NCBI GenBank assembly: GCA_021846275.1
Contig: JAJZBZ010000001.1
Span: forward strand, 833,439-897,438
Direction of reading: 5' to 3'
From: Acidobacteriota bacterium
Lineage (GTDB): Bacteria; Acidobacteriota; Terriglobia; Terriglobales; Acidobacteriaceae
DNA: 64,000 nt
Shown: positions 41,996 to 51,912 of the stretch, in pieces
How the letters are laid out: each line of letters opens with the position of its first letter
Position numbering within the stretch: the stretch's first letter is position 1
Translations under genes and position numbers: made by a program
Notes under the pieces: model-generated
Told to the model about the DNA's origin: nothing
What the model saw: the letters and a program-made list of their open reading frames with translations, nothing else
Databases searched by the model: none

Positions 41996-44644
41996 ATGCC
42001 CGCGAACGAAACCCTCGACAACACAGCCAGGCAAGCCGATCCCAACACCGCGCATTCCGCCCCCGACTCCGAGCGCCCAGACTCCGAGCGATACGACCCT
42101 GCCGCCATCGAATCCGCCTGGCAGCAGCGCTGGTCCGCCGATCCCGCGCTCTACGCCTCTGACCCGGCCACCAGCGGCAAGCCCAAATACTACGTCCTCG
42201 AAATGCTGCCCTACCCCAGCGGCCAGCTTCACATGGGCCACGTCCGCAACTACTCCATCGGCGACGCGCTCGCCCGCTTCAAGTGGATGCAGGGCTGCAA
42301 CGTCCTTCACCCCATGGGCTGGGACGCCTTCGGCCTGCCAGCCGAAAACGCCGCGCTCAAAAACAACACTCCGCCGCGCCAGTGGACCCTCCAGAACATC
42401 GCCGCCATGAAGCGCCAGATGCAGCGGCTGGGCTTCGCCTACGACTGGTCCCGCGAGGTCACCACCTGCCTGCCCGACTACTACCGCTGGAACCAGTGGT
42501 TCTTCCTGCGCATGCACGAGCGCGGCCTCGTCTATCGCAAACAGTCCCGCGTCAACTGGTGCCGCGAGTGCGCCACCGTCCTCGCCAACGAACAGGTCGT
42601 CAACGGCTGCTGCTGGCGTCACGAAGAGACGCTCGTCGAGCAGCGCAACCTCGAGCAGTGGTTCCTGCGCATCACCGCCTATGCTCAGGAACTCCTCGAC
42701 GGACTCGACTCACTCGATGGCTGGCCGGAAAAAGTCCGCACCATGCAGCGCAACTGGATCGGCCGCAGCGAAGGCACGGAGATCGACTTCGCGCTCGACT
42801 CGCCCGGCACCGCGCTCGACCGCGCGCCCATCCGCGTCTTCACCACCCGCGTCGATACCATCTTCGGCGCCACCAGCGTCCAGCTTTCGCCCGAACACCC
42901 GCTCGTCGCGCGGCTTGCAGAGGCCAATCCCTCGCTCGCCCAGCGCGTCCAAATCCTCATCGACCAGCAGAAAAAAGCACGCGAGGCCGGCGAACTCGGA
43001 GCCATCGAAAAACACGGCGTACCCACCGGCTTCTTCGCGCGGAATCCCTTCAGCGGCGAGTGCGTCCCCGTCTGGATCGGCAACTACATCCTCGCCGACT
43101 ACGGCACCGGAGCCATCATGAGCGTCCCCGGCCACGACGAGCGCGACTTTGAATTCGCCAGCAAATACGGCCTCGAAATCCGCCGCGTCATCGCGCCCGA
43201 CCAGACGCCCGACCAGGCTCCCGACCAGCCCGAAGAATCCGGGCAGGGAACCGATGCCGCTCTGCCCTTCGTCAGCGAATCCGGTCGGCTCGTCGCCTCC
43301 GGCGCATACACCGGCCTCGCCTGCGCCGAAGCGCAAAAACGCCTCCAGCAGGCGGCGGCAGCGGGCAACTTCGGCCAGGCCACCATCACCTGGCGGCTCA
43401 AGGACTGGGGCGTCAGCCGCCAGCGTTACTGGGGCACGCCCATCCCGATGATCCACTGCGACCAGCACGGCATCGTCCCCGTTCCCGACGAGCAGCTTCC
43501 GGTCCTCTTGCCCGATCAGATCGAGATCACACAGCAGGGTGGTTCGCCGCTCAGCCGCGTCCCGGATTTTCTCCACACCGCCTGTCCCCGCTGCGGTGGC
43601 CCGGCGCGCCGCGAAACCGACACCATGGACACCTTCGTCGATTCCAGCTGGTACTTCTACCGCTACACCGACGCCGCCAACTCCGCAGCGCCCTTTGATC
43701 CCGCCATCGCCCGCTACTGGTTTCCCATCGACCAGTACATCGGCGGCGTCGAACACGCCATCCTTCACCTCATCTACTCCCGCTTCTGGACCCGCGTCAT
43801 GCGCGACCTCGGCCTCATCGCCAACACCGAGCCTGCCGAGCGCCTCTTCACCCAGGGCATGGTCATCAAGGACGGCGCAAAGATGTCCAAATCGCGCGGC
43901 AACGTCGTCTCGCCCGACGAGATGGTCGCCCGTTACGGAGCCGACTCCACGCGCATGTACGCGCTCTTCGCCGCGCCGCCTGACCGCGACCTCGACTGGC
44001 AGGAGGACGGCGTCGCCGGCATCAGCCGATTCCTCGCCCGCGTTCACCGCCTCGTCACGCGCATGGCCCCCATTGCCAACGCCGCCGAAGCGCCGGAAGC
44101 GGCCGCATCGCCATCCGCATCACCAGCCGCTTCCACCGCCGCTCAGGCGCTCCTGCGCAAGCTCCACCAGACCATCGCCAAAATCACCCTCGACTTCGCC
44201 GGACGCTGGCACTTCAACACCTCCATCGCCGCCGTCATGGAGCTGGTCAACGCCCTCACCGCCGCCGAATCCGATCTGCTCTCCGGCGCGGTTCCGCCAG
44301 CCGCCGTTCGCTCTCTCTCGCGCTCGCTTGTGCTGTTGCTCGCGCCCTTCGCGCCCTATCTCGCCGCCGAACTCTGGCAGCGCCTCGGCGAAACCACACC
44401 GCTGCTGCGCGCTCCCTGGCCTGTCTCCGATCCCGAACTTGCCCGCGAGGACGAGATCGAAATCCCCGTGCAGATCAACGGAAAACTCCGCTCGCTCATC
44501 CGCGTCCCGGCGGAAAGCACGCGCGAATCCATCGAATCCGCCGCGCTCGCCGATCCCAAAATCCAGGAGTGGCTCGCCGGAAAATCCCCGCTGCGCGTCA
44601 TCTCCGTCCCCGGCAAACTCGTCAACCTCGTGGTGCGCCCATGA
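41996..44644 (+). CDS. leuS: leucyl-tRNA synthetase
   Basis: The ATG at 41996 is preferred over the upstream codon at 41882 because the extra residues are not conserved and a -10 element lies between. The 882-residue class I synthetase has the HIGH-type motif HMGH in PYPSGQLHMGHVRNYS and the editing domain with the TRVDTIFGATSV and GTGAIMSVPGHDERD signatures. The KMSKS loop is KMSKSRGN and the C-terminal part is IQINGK-like (IPVQINGKLRS). A short acidic/Pro-Asp insertion (PDQTPDQAPDQPEESG) sits in the editing region. It strongly prefers C-ending codons, unlike the genes to its left. The stop overlaps the next ATG. Confidence 0.97.
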   Translation: MPANETLDNTARQADPNTAHSAPDSERPDSERYDPAAIESAWQQRWSADPALYASDPATSGKPKYYVLEMLPYPSGQLHMGHVRNYSIGDALARFKWMQGCNVLHPMGWDAFGLPAENAALKNNTPPRQWTLQNIAAMKRQMQRLGFAYDWSREVTTCLPDYYRWNQWFFLRMHERGLVYRKQSRVNWCRECATVLANEQVVNGCCWRHEETLVEQRNLEQWFLRITAYAQELLDGLDSLDGWPEKVRTMQRNWIGRSEGTEIDFALDSPGTALDRAPIRVFTTRVDTIFGATSVQLSPEHPLVARLAEANPSLAQRVQILIDQQKKAREAGELGAIEKHGVPTGFFARNPFSGECVPVWIGNYILADYGTGAIMSVPGHDERDFEFASKYGLEIRRVIAPDQTPDQAPDQPEESGQGTDAALPFVSESGRLVASGAYTGLACAEAQKRLQQAAAAGNFGQATITWRLKDWGVSRQRYWGTPIPMIHCDQHGIVPVPDEQLPVLLPDQIEITQQGGSPLSRVPDFLHTACPRCGGPARRETDTMDTFVDSSWYFYRYTDAANSAAPFDPAIARYWFPIDQYIGGVEHAILHLIYSRFWTRVMRDLGLIANTEPAERLFTQGMVIKDGAKMSKSRGNVVSPDEMVARYGADSTRMYALFAAPPDRDLDWQEDGVAGISRFLARVHRLVTRMAPIANAAEAPEAAASPSASPAASTAAQALLRKLHQTIAKITLDFAGRWHFNTSIAAVMELVNALTAAESDLLSGAVPPAAVRSLSRSLVLLLAPFAPYLAAELWQRLGETTPLLRAPWPVSDPELAREDEIEIPVQINGKLRSLIRVPAESTRESIESAALADPKIQEWLAGKSPLRVISVPGKLVNLVVRP

Positions 44645-45630
44645 ATCACGACGCGCCCAACGAAGCGGACCCCAAAGCGCCCAGCCTGGCCGACTCGTCC
44701 GACCGCCACGAACTCCGCGCCATCCTCGCCGGTCAGCCCGTCCGCGCCACCCAGTCCATGATCGGCCAGATGTCGCGCGTCTGGCGCACCCCGTCGCTCA
44801 CCGCCATTGAAATCGCCTGGCGCTGGCTCTTCGGCATCCCGCTTTACTTCGTTCTCAACGCGCAGTTCCAGCGAATGATGGCCACGCTCACGCCCCAGGC
44901 TTCGGGCCTCAGCAAATTCGACTTCCAGGACCCCTGGACCGCTGCCACCCTGCTCGACCACGCCATCCATCTCTACCATCCGCTCTTCATGGCCGCCTTC
45001 TGGCATGTCGCGCCCGTCGCCGTCCTGCTCTGGGCCATCGTCTCCGGCACAGGCCGCGCGCTGCTCTTCGCGCGCATGCGTGAGGCCGCGCCCGGTTGGC
45101 CGCGCCGCATCCCCGCCGTCATCGCGTTCCAGGCCATCTGGGCCTGCGCCCTGCTCGCTGCCTGGGCCATCTGGTTCCAGATTCTCGCCCGCATCGCCGC
45201 CCGCCAGATCGAGTCCACCGCCGTCGAGCCGAACGTCGTCGCCTACCTGATCTGGGTCATCTTCCTCTCGCTCGGCGTCTACGCCGGCTGGGCCGCCGTC
45301 AGTTGGGTGCTGCGCCTCGCCCCCATCCTTGTCCTGCGCGAGCGCCGCAGCCTCATCTCCGCGCTCGTCAGCAGCCTCAGCGCCGGCAGGGAACTGGCCA
45401 GCAAGCTCGCCGAGGTCAATCTCGTCCTCTGCATTGTGCGCATCATGCTCATCGTCCTCGCCATGGTCTTCTGCGCCGCGCCGCTGCCCTTCAGCGACGA
45501 ACTCACCCCCGGCTCGCTGAACACGCTCTATCAAGTCGTCGCCGTCCTCTATCTCATCGGCAGCGACTACTTCCACGTCGTCCGCCAGCAGTCCTACGCC
45601 GCGCTCACGCGCCGTTACCGCCCCGGCTGA
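44641..45630 (+). CDS. polytopic membrane protein of unknown function, 329 aa
   Basis: Translation is coupled to leuS through an ATGA overlap (44641-44644). After a polar N-terminus of about 55 residues there are about six hydrophobic segments, including WRWLFGIPLYFVLNAQF, HVAPVAVLLWAIVSG, AVIAFQAIWACALLAAWAIW, VVAYLIWVIFLSLGVYAGW and CIVRIMLIVLAMVFCAAP. No family is recognised, and no channel or enzyme motif is visible. Its 3' end overlaps the convergent purine permease gene by 16 bp. The link to leuS is positional only. Confidence 0.78.
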   Translation: MNHDAPNEADPKAPSLADSSDRHELRAILAGQPVRATQSMIGQMSRVWRTPSLTAIEIAWRWLFGIPLYFVLNAQFQRMMATLTPQASGLSKFDFQDPWTAATLLDHAIHLYHPLFMAAFWHVAPVAVLLWAIVSGTGRALLFARMREAAPGWPRRIPAVIAFQAIWACALLAAWAIWFQILARIAARQIESTAVEPNVVAYLIWVIFLSLGVYAGWAAVSWVLRLAPILVLRERRSLISALVSSLSAGRELASKLAEVNLVLCIVRIMLIVLAMVFCAAPLPFSDELTPGSLNTLYQVVAVLYLIGSDYFHVVRQQSYAALTRRYRPG

Positions 45631-46802
45631 GCCTTCGCGCCCGCCGGTGTTGTCGCCGCATTCGCCGCAGGCGTCCCACCACCCGCCGTCGGCGTATCCA
45701 CCCCATACACCGCCCAGTTCCCGATCAGCTCCTCCACCACCGCATGGCCCACCGCATACGCGCTGGCCAGCGACGGCAGATACGCCCCAAACCGGCTCAC
45801 CCGCTGATAGCTCAGGCTCGTCGCCGCATCCACTCCGCGCGGCTGCCGGTCAAAGTTGCTCACCGTCCGCAGCACCATCACCCGATTCCAGTCCACCCGA
45901 CCATCCTTCGCCAGTAGCTGCAACGACTCCAGCGTCCCGGAATCCTCCATCGCCGTCGTCACAAACACCCCGTCGCCATGCGTGTAATAGCGCATCCACT
46001 CCGTCGCCCACGCGTCCATCCGCGCCCCATGCCAATACGTCGCCGAAGAGACCTCATCGCCCATCCGCACCTTTGGCGGCTCCTGCGCCGCCGCTCCGTC
46101 AAAGTGCCCGCGAATCTCCGCGAGGCGCGCCGAATCCTCCAGCCGAATCCCGCGCGTCTGCTCAAACGCCCACCGCGCCAGCCCGTCGTTCACATGAAAC
46201 ACCTGCCCCGCCATCGGCTCCACCGGCTGCTCATACGGCCGCGCGCGCCCCAGCGGCACCATCCCCGTCGGCCAGTTCTGCGGAATCTCCCGCGCGTCAA
46301 TCTCGTAGCCCAGATCGCCATCCACCACCCATCGCGCCCACACCGCAGACCCCAGCGAAGCCCTGTCCGGACTCGCGCCCGCAATCCCGGCAATCAGCCA
46401 GTACGCATGCCGCAGATCAAACTCCGGGTCCAGCCCCAGCGCCATCACCGTCGCCGCCGCATGCGCCGTGCCCGCGCCCGTCAGGATCGCCAGCTCACCC
46501 CGGTCGTTCATCCGCGCCGCATGAAACGCGCCCGGCACAGCATAAATTCTGTCCAGATGATCCCGCTCCACCCACGTCTGCAACTCGCCCGGCGCATCGC
46601 CCGTATCCGCGCCCGGCTCAAACATCGCCACCACCACCACCTTCACCGCAATCGGCGTCTTCGGTGATCCGGCCTTCGCAGATTCCGCCCGAGCGTCAGG
46701 GGCTGCCAGCGCCAGAGCCGGTGCCTGCGCAGCAGCCTGCCTCGCGCCAGCCGCGCCCGCCAACAGACACACCGCCGCCCACACACTCCAGGAATGCTTC
46801 AT
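45615..46802 (-). CDS. purine nucleoside permease (NUP family), secreted
   Basis: The start at 46802 (reading MKHSWSVWAAV) opens a signal peptide (VWAAVCLLAGAAGARQAAA); 22 further codons upstream have poor support. The 395-residue protein has the NUP features KVVVVAMFEPGADTGDAPGE, ELAILTGAGTAHAAATVMALGLD, YWLIAGIAGASPD and the C-terminal EDSGTLESLQLL. Members were described as yeast nucleoside permeases, but the fold resembles nucleoside phosphorylases, so a periplasmic nucleoside-binding or hydrolysing role is possible. A Gly/Ala/Pro tail ends the protein. It is convergent with and overlaps the previous gene by 16 bp. Confidence 0.88.
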   Translation of the reverse strand: MKHSWSVWAAVCLLAGAAGARQAAAQAPALALAAPDARAESAKAGSPKTPIAVKVVVVAMFEPGADTGDAPGELQTWVERDHLDRIYAVPGAFHAARMNDRGELAILTGAGTAHAAATVMALGLDPEFDLRHAYWLIAGIAGASPDRASLGSAVWARWVVDGDLGYEIDAREIPQNWPTGMVPLGRARPYEQPVEPMAGQVFHVNDGLARWAFEQTRGIRLEDSARLAEIRGHFDGAAAQEPPKVRMGDEVSSATYWHGARMDAWATEWMRYYTHGDGVFVTTAMEDSGTLESLQLLAKDGRVDWNRVMVLRTVSNFDRQPRGVDAATSLSYQRVSRFGAYLPSLASAYAVGHAVVEELIGNWAVYGVDTPTAGGGTPAANAATTPAGAKAQPGR

Positions 46803-46889
46803 GGCCTTGCCCTCGGAAATCGCCCTCGGAAATCGCAGCGCGCGCCAGTCCCGATCCTCTGCGCTCACTCGCTCTGCGTTGCCCGCGCC

Positions 46890-48578
46890 TCAGTTCTCGG
46901 CATGCAGATGCGACGCCGCCTTCAGCGCGTCCGCCTTCTGCGCATCGTCCACCAGCGTCTCGGCCTGCGGCAGATACGTGATCGCCTTCTGGATCATGGG
47001 ATCCCAATCCGCCTCCACGCGCAGTCCCTGCGCCTGCCCATTCAGGATCGTCACGATCTTTGACTCCACATTCGCCTTCACCCAGCTCAGGTTCGCGTCA
47101 AAGTCCTTCTCGTTCCAGTCCATCTTTTCCGTCGTCAGATACTTCTTGAACTCCGCCAACACCGCGTCGTTCATCACAAACTGCGTCTCCTTCGGATGAT
47201 TCGCCACCCACTCCGGCGCAAAGTGGAAAAATGCGTCATGCATCAGCAACTCGTCCGTGAACGCATTCGACTTCGGCGTATCGATCTTCACATCCGGCGT
47301 AATCCCGCCGCCGCCATACACCGTCCGTCCCGAGTCCGTCAGCTTCACCTCGGTATTCGTCTTGTTCGCCGGCAGCGCGTTCGCGTGGTTGTAGTAGTAG
47401 TCATACAGCGAAACGCCCTTGTAATCCCGCTGTATCAGCCGTCCCGACGGCGTGTAGTAGTGATACGTCGTCAGCGCCAGCGCCGTCGCGTCCGACAGGT
47501 TGTACACCGTCTGCACCAGCCCCTTGCCAAACGTCGTCTCGCCGGCAATCAGCGCCCGGTCATGATCCTGCAACGCGCCCGACACAATCTCCGCCGCCGA
47601 CGCCGTATTCCGGTTCACCAGCACCACAATCGGAAACAGCTTTCCGCCATTCCCATGCGTCACCGTGTACACCTGATCCGGATACGCCCGTCCGCGCTGC
47701 GAAACAATGATCTGTCCCTTCGTCAGCAGGTGGTCGCAAATCTCCACCGCCTGGCTCAGCAGCCCGCCCGGATTCCCGCGCAGGTCCAGCACCAGCCCCT
47801 TCATATTTCCGAAGCTGTCCACCGCGTCGTCCACTTCCTTGCCTGCGGTTTCCGAGGCAAAGTTCGCCAGATGGATATACCCCACCCCCGGCTGAATCTG
47901 AAACGCCAGGTCCACCGACGGATGCGGAATCTCATCCCGCACCAGCGTAAACGTCAGCGGCTGCGCCACTCCATAGCGAACCGTCGTCAGCGTCACGCTC
48001 GTGCCCTTCGGTCCCTTCAACTGCTTCGACACCTGCTCGGAGTTCATCCCCTCCGTGCTCTTGCCGTCAATCGACGCAATGATGTCGCCCGGATGAATCC
48101 CCGCCTTGTAGCTTGGCGTGCCCTCATACGGCGTCACCACATAAATCTTGTCCTTCTGCTGCTGGATCAGCATGCCCACGCCAAAGTAGCGTCCCTGCTG
48201 GTCCTCGCGCATCTTCGCAAAGGCCTTCGGATCGTAGAAATTCGAGTGCGGGTCCAGCGTATGCAGCATCGCCGGAATCGCTCCGTCAAAGATCACATCG
48301 TCGGCCTTGTCCCCGGCAATCGGCTCCGCGTAATTCTGCTCCACCAGAGCATACACATCCGTAAACTGCTTCAGGTTGTCGCGAAACTGCGACTGATCCG
48401 TCGCCGACTGCGCCCCGACCTTGTTCTGCAGCGCCGTGCCGGCCAGCGCGCACACACAAAAAAACACCACCAGAAAAAACGCGGCGCGACGAACGCCAAT
48501 GCGAGTGCTGGTTCGAGTGCTGCTGCGAGTGCTGCTGCGAGAACTCGATTGAGAACTGGAACGGGCGCTGGGCCTCAT
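46890..48578 (-). CDS. C-terminal processing peptidase (S41 family, CtpA-like)
   Basis: The start is set at 48578 (MRPSARSSS), giving 562 residues; codons further upstream add a non-conserved stretch. Residues 2-26 are an Arg/Ser/Thr repeat, followed by a membrane helix (AAFFLVVFFCVCALAGTAL). A PDZ domain (residues about 120-200, PSYKAGIHPGDIIASIDGKS) precedes the S41 catalytic core with the serine in NTASAAEIVSGAL and the lysine in TTFGKGLVQTV. Such proteases process periplasmic substrates and clear misfolded proteins. It is divergent from surA, so both envelope quality-control genes share a control region. Confidence 0.93.
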   Translation of the reverse strand: MRPSARSSSQSSSRSSTRSSTRTSTRIGVRRAAFFLVVFFCVCALAGTALQNKVGAQSATDQSQFRDNLKQFTDVYALVEQNYAEPIAGDKADDVIFDGAIPAMLHTLDPHSNFYDPKAFAKMREDQQGRYFGVGMLIQQQKDKIYVVTPYEGTPSYKAGIHPGDIIASIDGKSTEGMNSEQVSKQLKGPKGTSVTLTTVRYGVAQPLTFTLVRDEIPHPSVDLAFQIQPGVGYIHLANFASETAGKEVDDAVDSFGNMKGLVLDLRGNPGGLLSQAVEICDHLLTKGQIIVSQRGRAYPDQVYTVTHGNGGKLFPIVVLVNRNTASAAEIVSGALQDHDRALIAGETTFGKGLVQTVYNLSDATALALTTYHYYTPSGRLIQRDYKGVSLYDYYYNHANALPANKTNTEVKLTDSGRTVYGGGGITPDVKIDTPKSNAFTDELLMHDAFFHFAPEWVANHPKETQFVMNDAVLAEFKKYLTTEKMDWNEKDFDANLSWVKANVESKIVTILNGQAQGLRVEADWDPMIQKAITYLPQAETLVDDAQKADALKAASHLHAEN

Positions 48579-48824
48579 GCGGCAGAAACCTCCGGGCAAC
48601 TCCGACGAGCATTCCCCCTGCCCGCTGTAGCCTGTGCGCAAAGTATAGCATCGGCCATCCTGCTCCCATCGCGTTTCCGGTGCGTTCCCGCGCGCCGCCA
48701 TCTCCGTGCGCCGCGCCCGTTTTCAGCCGCCAACTTTTCTTCACCCCCGCCGCTGTCCGCCTCGTCGCTCGCGCGTCCAAACATCAACAACACAACGCCC
48801 GCGGTCTCCACCCTCCGCAGCGTT

Positions 48825-48830
48825 TACAAT
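48825..48830 (+). promoter_or_regulatory. -10 element of the surA-like gene
   Basis: TACAAT lies 45 nt upstream of the ATG at 48876, in the control region shared with ctpA. Confidence 0.45.
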
Positions 48831-48875
48831 ACGGATAACGGGACGGTCCCATGACCCTCCCGCCTGAGATCACGA

Positions 48876-50804
48876 ATGCATAATCCTTTTCGCTCCGCGT
48901 CCTCGCGCCTCCTGCAAGCCGCACTCTGCGGTTCTTCCGTACTCGCCGCGTCCCTGCTCGCCGCGCCCGCGCTTCTGGCTCAGAGCACGCCTGCTTCGTC
49001 CTCCAGCAATCTCGCCTCGCAGCAGAGTCCCTTCGGCGGCCAGACCGTCGAAGACATCATCGCCCGCGTCAACGACCGCATCATCTCCAGCTCCGACTAC
49101 AATCGCGCGCTCGAGGAGATGGATCAGGACGCGCGCCAGCACGGCGAATCCATGCAGCAGATCGCCGACGCCCACAAAGACCTCCTGCGCAACCTCATCG
49201 ACCAGCAACTCTGGCTCTCCAAGGGCAAGGAACTCGGCATCACCGGCGAAACCGAACTCGTCAAGCAGCTCGACGAAATCCGCAAAAAATACAACCTCGC
49301 CACCATGGAAGACCTCGAAAAAGCCGCGCAGCAGCAGGGCGTTTCCTTTGAGGACTTCAAATCCAACCTGCTCGATCAGATCATCACCCAGGACGTCATG
49401 CGTCAGGAGGTCGGCAGCAAGGTCAACGTCACCCCCGGCGAAGCCTACCGCTACTATCAGGAGCACCCGCAGGATTTCTCTCAGCCGGAGAGCGTACACC
49501 TGGCCGAAATCCTCGTCTCCACCACCCCCGCCGCCGGAGCCAATTCGCAACAATCCTCCGACTCCGCGCGTCTGGCTCTCGCCAAGGCCAAAGCCGACGA
49601 CATCGAGGCCAGGCTCAAGGCAGGCGCCAACTTTGACCAGCTCGCACGCACCGAAAGCGACGGCTCCACCGCAGCCGAAGGCGGCGACCTCGGCAAATAC
49701 GGACGTGGCAGTCTTGCCAAGGTTCTGGAGGACGCAACCTTCAGCCTCAAAGCCGGACAGTTCACCCAGCCCATTCGCACCCGTCAGGGTTACGTCATCC
49801 TCAAGGTTCTGGAACACACGCCCGGCGGTGTCGCTCCCTTCAAACAGGTCCAGAGTCAGGCCGAGCAGGCCTACTTCATGACCCAGATGCAGCCCGCCAT
49901 TCGCCAGTACCTCACCCAGATGCGCGAAGAGGCTTACATCGACATCCGCCCCGGCTACACCGACACCGGTGCCAGCCCGCTCGAAACCAAGCCCATTTAC
50001 AGCGCCTACACTCCGCCTTCGCCCAAGAAAAAGAAGAAAGCCGAGCGTGCCCGCTACCGCGAAACCGACCACGGCTTCCGTGCCAAGGGGGAACCAAAGC
50101 CGCTCAGCCTGACTCCCGCCTCGCTTGACACCTCAAAGCCCGCCGCAACCCCGGCGGCTCAGTCCACGACCGCCACCGGCAAGCACAAGAAGAAGAAAAA
50201 GAAGCAGCAAAAGCCGCGCGTCCTCACTTCCGGCAAAAAAGAAAAAATCCGCTACGGCCAGGCTCCCATGGAAACCTTGCCCGACACGCCTCGGACCAGG
50301 CTCGAAGACGCCGGTGCCGTCCAGACCGCCGACGCCTCGGACTCGCTGCCCAACCCGCTCGACCAGGCTCCCGTTCGCCGCCACAAAACGCGCTTCAGTG
50401 ACCGCGGCCGCACCGTAACCGAGAAGACACCGAAAGCGAAGAAGAAAAGCAAAAAAGACGCTTTCTTCAATCAGGCCGAAGATCAGTACGCGCCTGCGCC
50501 GCCCGACCCCACCGAGGTTGCCAACCAGCAGCTACAGTCCGCTCCGCTCGGCCTGAACGGCGACACTTCGCCGAAGAAGAAAAAGAAGAAAGCGGAGAAG
50601 GTCGAGGTCGTCGGCCAGCCAAAGACGCGACTGCAAAACACCAGGAAGAAGAAAGCGCCGAAGCAGCAGCCGCAATACACGCCCGCCGGCCCGGTCACCG
50701 GAGCGCCAGCGCCCGCCGCCACGCCGGCTTCTGCGCCTGCGGCCGCGCCGGACAACACCACCACGCCAGCACCCGCCACCTCCCCATCCGGCGCAAACCA
50801 GTAG
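48876..50804 (+). CDS. surA: SurA-like peptidyl-prolyl isomerase with Lys-rich tail
   Basis: The 642-residue protein has a signal peptide (CGSSVLAASLLAAPALLAQS). A SurA N-terminal chaperone segment follows (residues about 50-190, QTVEDIIARVNDRIISSSDYN) with one parvulin PPIC domain (about 205-330, VHLAEILVST, EGGDLGKYGRG, RTRQGYVILKVLE). SurA escorts outer-membrane barrels through the periplasm. After about residue 375 the remaining 265 residues are low complexity, with at least five Lys clusters (PKKKKKAERAR, KHKKKKKKQQK, KAKKKSKKD, PKKKKKKAEK, RKKKAPK) separated by Pro/Asp-rich linkers. This tail is not part of the known fold. Confidence 0.9.
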   Translation: MHNPFRSASSRLLQAALCGSSVLAASLLAAPALLAQSTPASSSSNLASQQSPFGGQTVEDIIARVNDRIISSSDYNRALEEMDQDARQHGESMQQIADAHKDLLRNLIDQQLWLSKGKELGITGETELVKQLDEIRKKYNLATMEDLEKAAQQQGVSFEDFKSNLLDQIITQDVMRQEVGSKVNVTPGEAYRYYQEHPQDFSQPESVHLAEILVSTTPAAGANSQQSSDSARLALAKAKADDIEARLKAGANFDQLARTESDGSTAAEGGDLGKYGRGSLAKVLEDATFSLKAGQFTQPIRTRQGYVILKVLEHTPGGVAPFKQVQSQAEQAYFMTQMQPAIRQYLTQMREEAYIDIRPGYTDTGASPLETKPIYSAYTPPSPKKKKKAERARYRETDHGFRAKGEPKPLSLTPASLDTSKPAATPAAQSTTATGKHKKKKKKQQKPRVLTSGKKEKIRYGQAPMETLPDTPRTRLEDAGAVQTADASDSLPNPLDQAPVRRHKTRFSDRGRTVTEKTPKAKKKSKKDAFFNQAEDQYAPAPPDPTEVANQQLQSAPLGLNGDTSPKKKKKKAEKVEVVGQPKTRLQNTRKKKAPKQQPQYTPAGPVTGAPAPAATPASAPAAAPDNTTTPAPATSPSGANQ

Positions 50805-50836
50805 TCGCGAACCTGCAATCGCAAACCAGTAATCCT

Positions 50837-50855
50837 GGACCCGCTCGCCGGGTCC
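50837..50855 (+). terminator. possible hairpin terminator after surA
   Basis: GGACCCG pairs with CGGGTCC around a 5-nt loop, then GCCGTTTC. The T-run is short, so termination strength is doubtful. Confidence 0.35.
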
Positions 50856-50888
50856 GCCGTTTCATCCTCTCGCTCAGGCGGTCCTCCC

Positions 50889-51881
50889 ATGAAGGGCATC
50901 TCCATCGCCGATCTTGCCGCGCAGCCGGAAAATCAATCCCTCGACGGCATCTTTCTCGTCCTCAGCCGTCAGCAGCGCACCACCAAATCCGGCAAGCCCT
51001 ACCTCAGCCTCATCCTCGGCGACCGCACCGGCCAGATCGAATCCCGCATCTGGGATCCCGCCGACCCTCGCGTCGCCTCGCCCTTTGATCGCGGCGATGT
51101 CCTCAAAATCCGCGGCTCCGTCTCGCGCTTCGACGGCTCGCTCCAGCTCAAAGTCGAAATGCTCCGCCTCGCCGCCGATCACGAATTCGACCGCGCCGAG
51201 CTGCTGCCCTCCACCACCGCCGACGTTGCCCATCTCTGGCAGTCGCTGCTCGCCGTCGTCGACTCGCTCACCGACCCGCACCTCCGCCGCCTGCTCCACA
51301 CCCTCGTCGATGACCCCGCCATCCGCGACGCCTACCAGCAGGCTCCCGCCGCGCGCCAGCTTCACCACGCCTGGCTCGGCGGCCTTCTGGAGCATGTCGT
51401 CAGCCTGCTCGGCCTCGCCCAGCGCGTCGTCCCGCACTACCCCATCGTCCTGCCCGATCTCGTCTACACCGGGATCCTGCTCCACGACATCGGCAAAATC
51501 CGCGAACTCACCTGGCAGACCGGCTTCGACTACACCATCGAGGGCCAGCTCCTCGGCCACATCCCCATCGGCGTCAGCATGGTCGAGCACGCCATCGACT
51601 CCATCCCCGATTTTCCCCCGCGCCTGCGCACCATCGTCCTTCATCTGGTGCTCTCTCACCACGGACGCCTGGAGTTCGGCTCGCCCAAGCTGCCCATGAT
51701 CCCCGAAGCCCTCATGCTCAACTTCCTCGACGACCTCGACGCGAAAATGCAAACGGTAGCCAGCGAGTTCGAGAAGGCCGCGAAACAAGGCCGCGCACCC
51801 GACGCCATGACCGACCGCATCTGGGCGCTCGACCAGCGCACCATGCTCGACACCCGCGCCTGGCTCGCCGCCAACTCCTGA
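50889..51881 (+). CDS. OB-fold plus HD-domain 3'-5' exoribonuclease (YhaM-like)
   Basis: The 330-residue protein has an N-terminal OB-fold nucleic-acid binding domain (residues about 15-95, YLSLILGDRTGQIESRIWDP, LKIRGSVSRFDGSLQLKV). An HD phosphohydrolase domain follows, with ligands in GGLLEHVVSLL, the HD pair of LLHDIGKIREL, and the His residues of GHIPIGV and LSHHGRLEFG. This order defines YhaM/CBF1-type 3'-5' exonucleases that degrade RNA and DNA. It lies on the plus strand 85 bp after surA. Identity rests on domain order and motif spacing. Confidence 0.9.
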   Translation: MKGISIADLAAQPENQSLDGIFLVLSRQQRTTKSGKPYLSLILGDRTGQIESRIWDPADPRVASPFDRGDVLKIRGSVSRFDGSLQLKVEMLRLAADHEFDRAELLPSTTADVAHLWQSLLAVVDSLTDPHLRRLLHTLVDDPAIRDAYQQAPAARQLHHAWLGGLLEHVVSLLGLAQRVVPHYPIVLPDLVYTGILLHDIGKIRELTWQTGFDYTIEGQLLGHIPIGVSMVEHAIDSIPDFPPRLRTIVLHLVLSHHGRLEFGSPKLPMIPEALMLNFLDDLDAKMQTVASEFEKAAKQGRAPDAMTDRIWALDQRTMLDTRAWLAANS

Positions 51882-51912
51882 AAAGCCCACCCCATCGCCT
51901 CAATCTTTTTGG

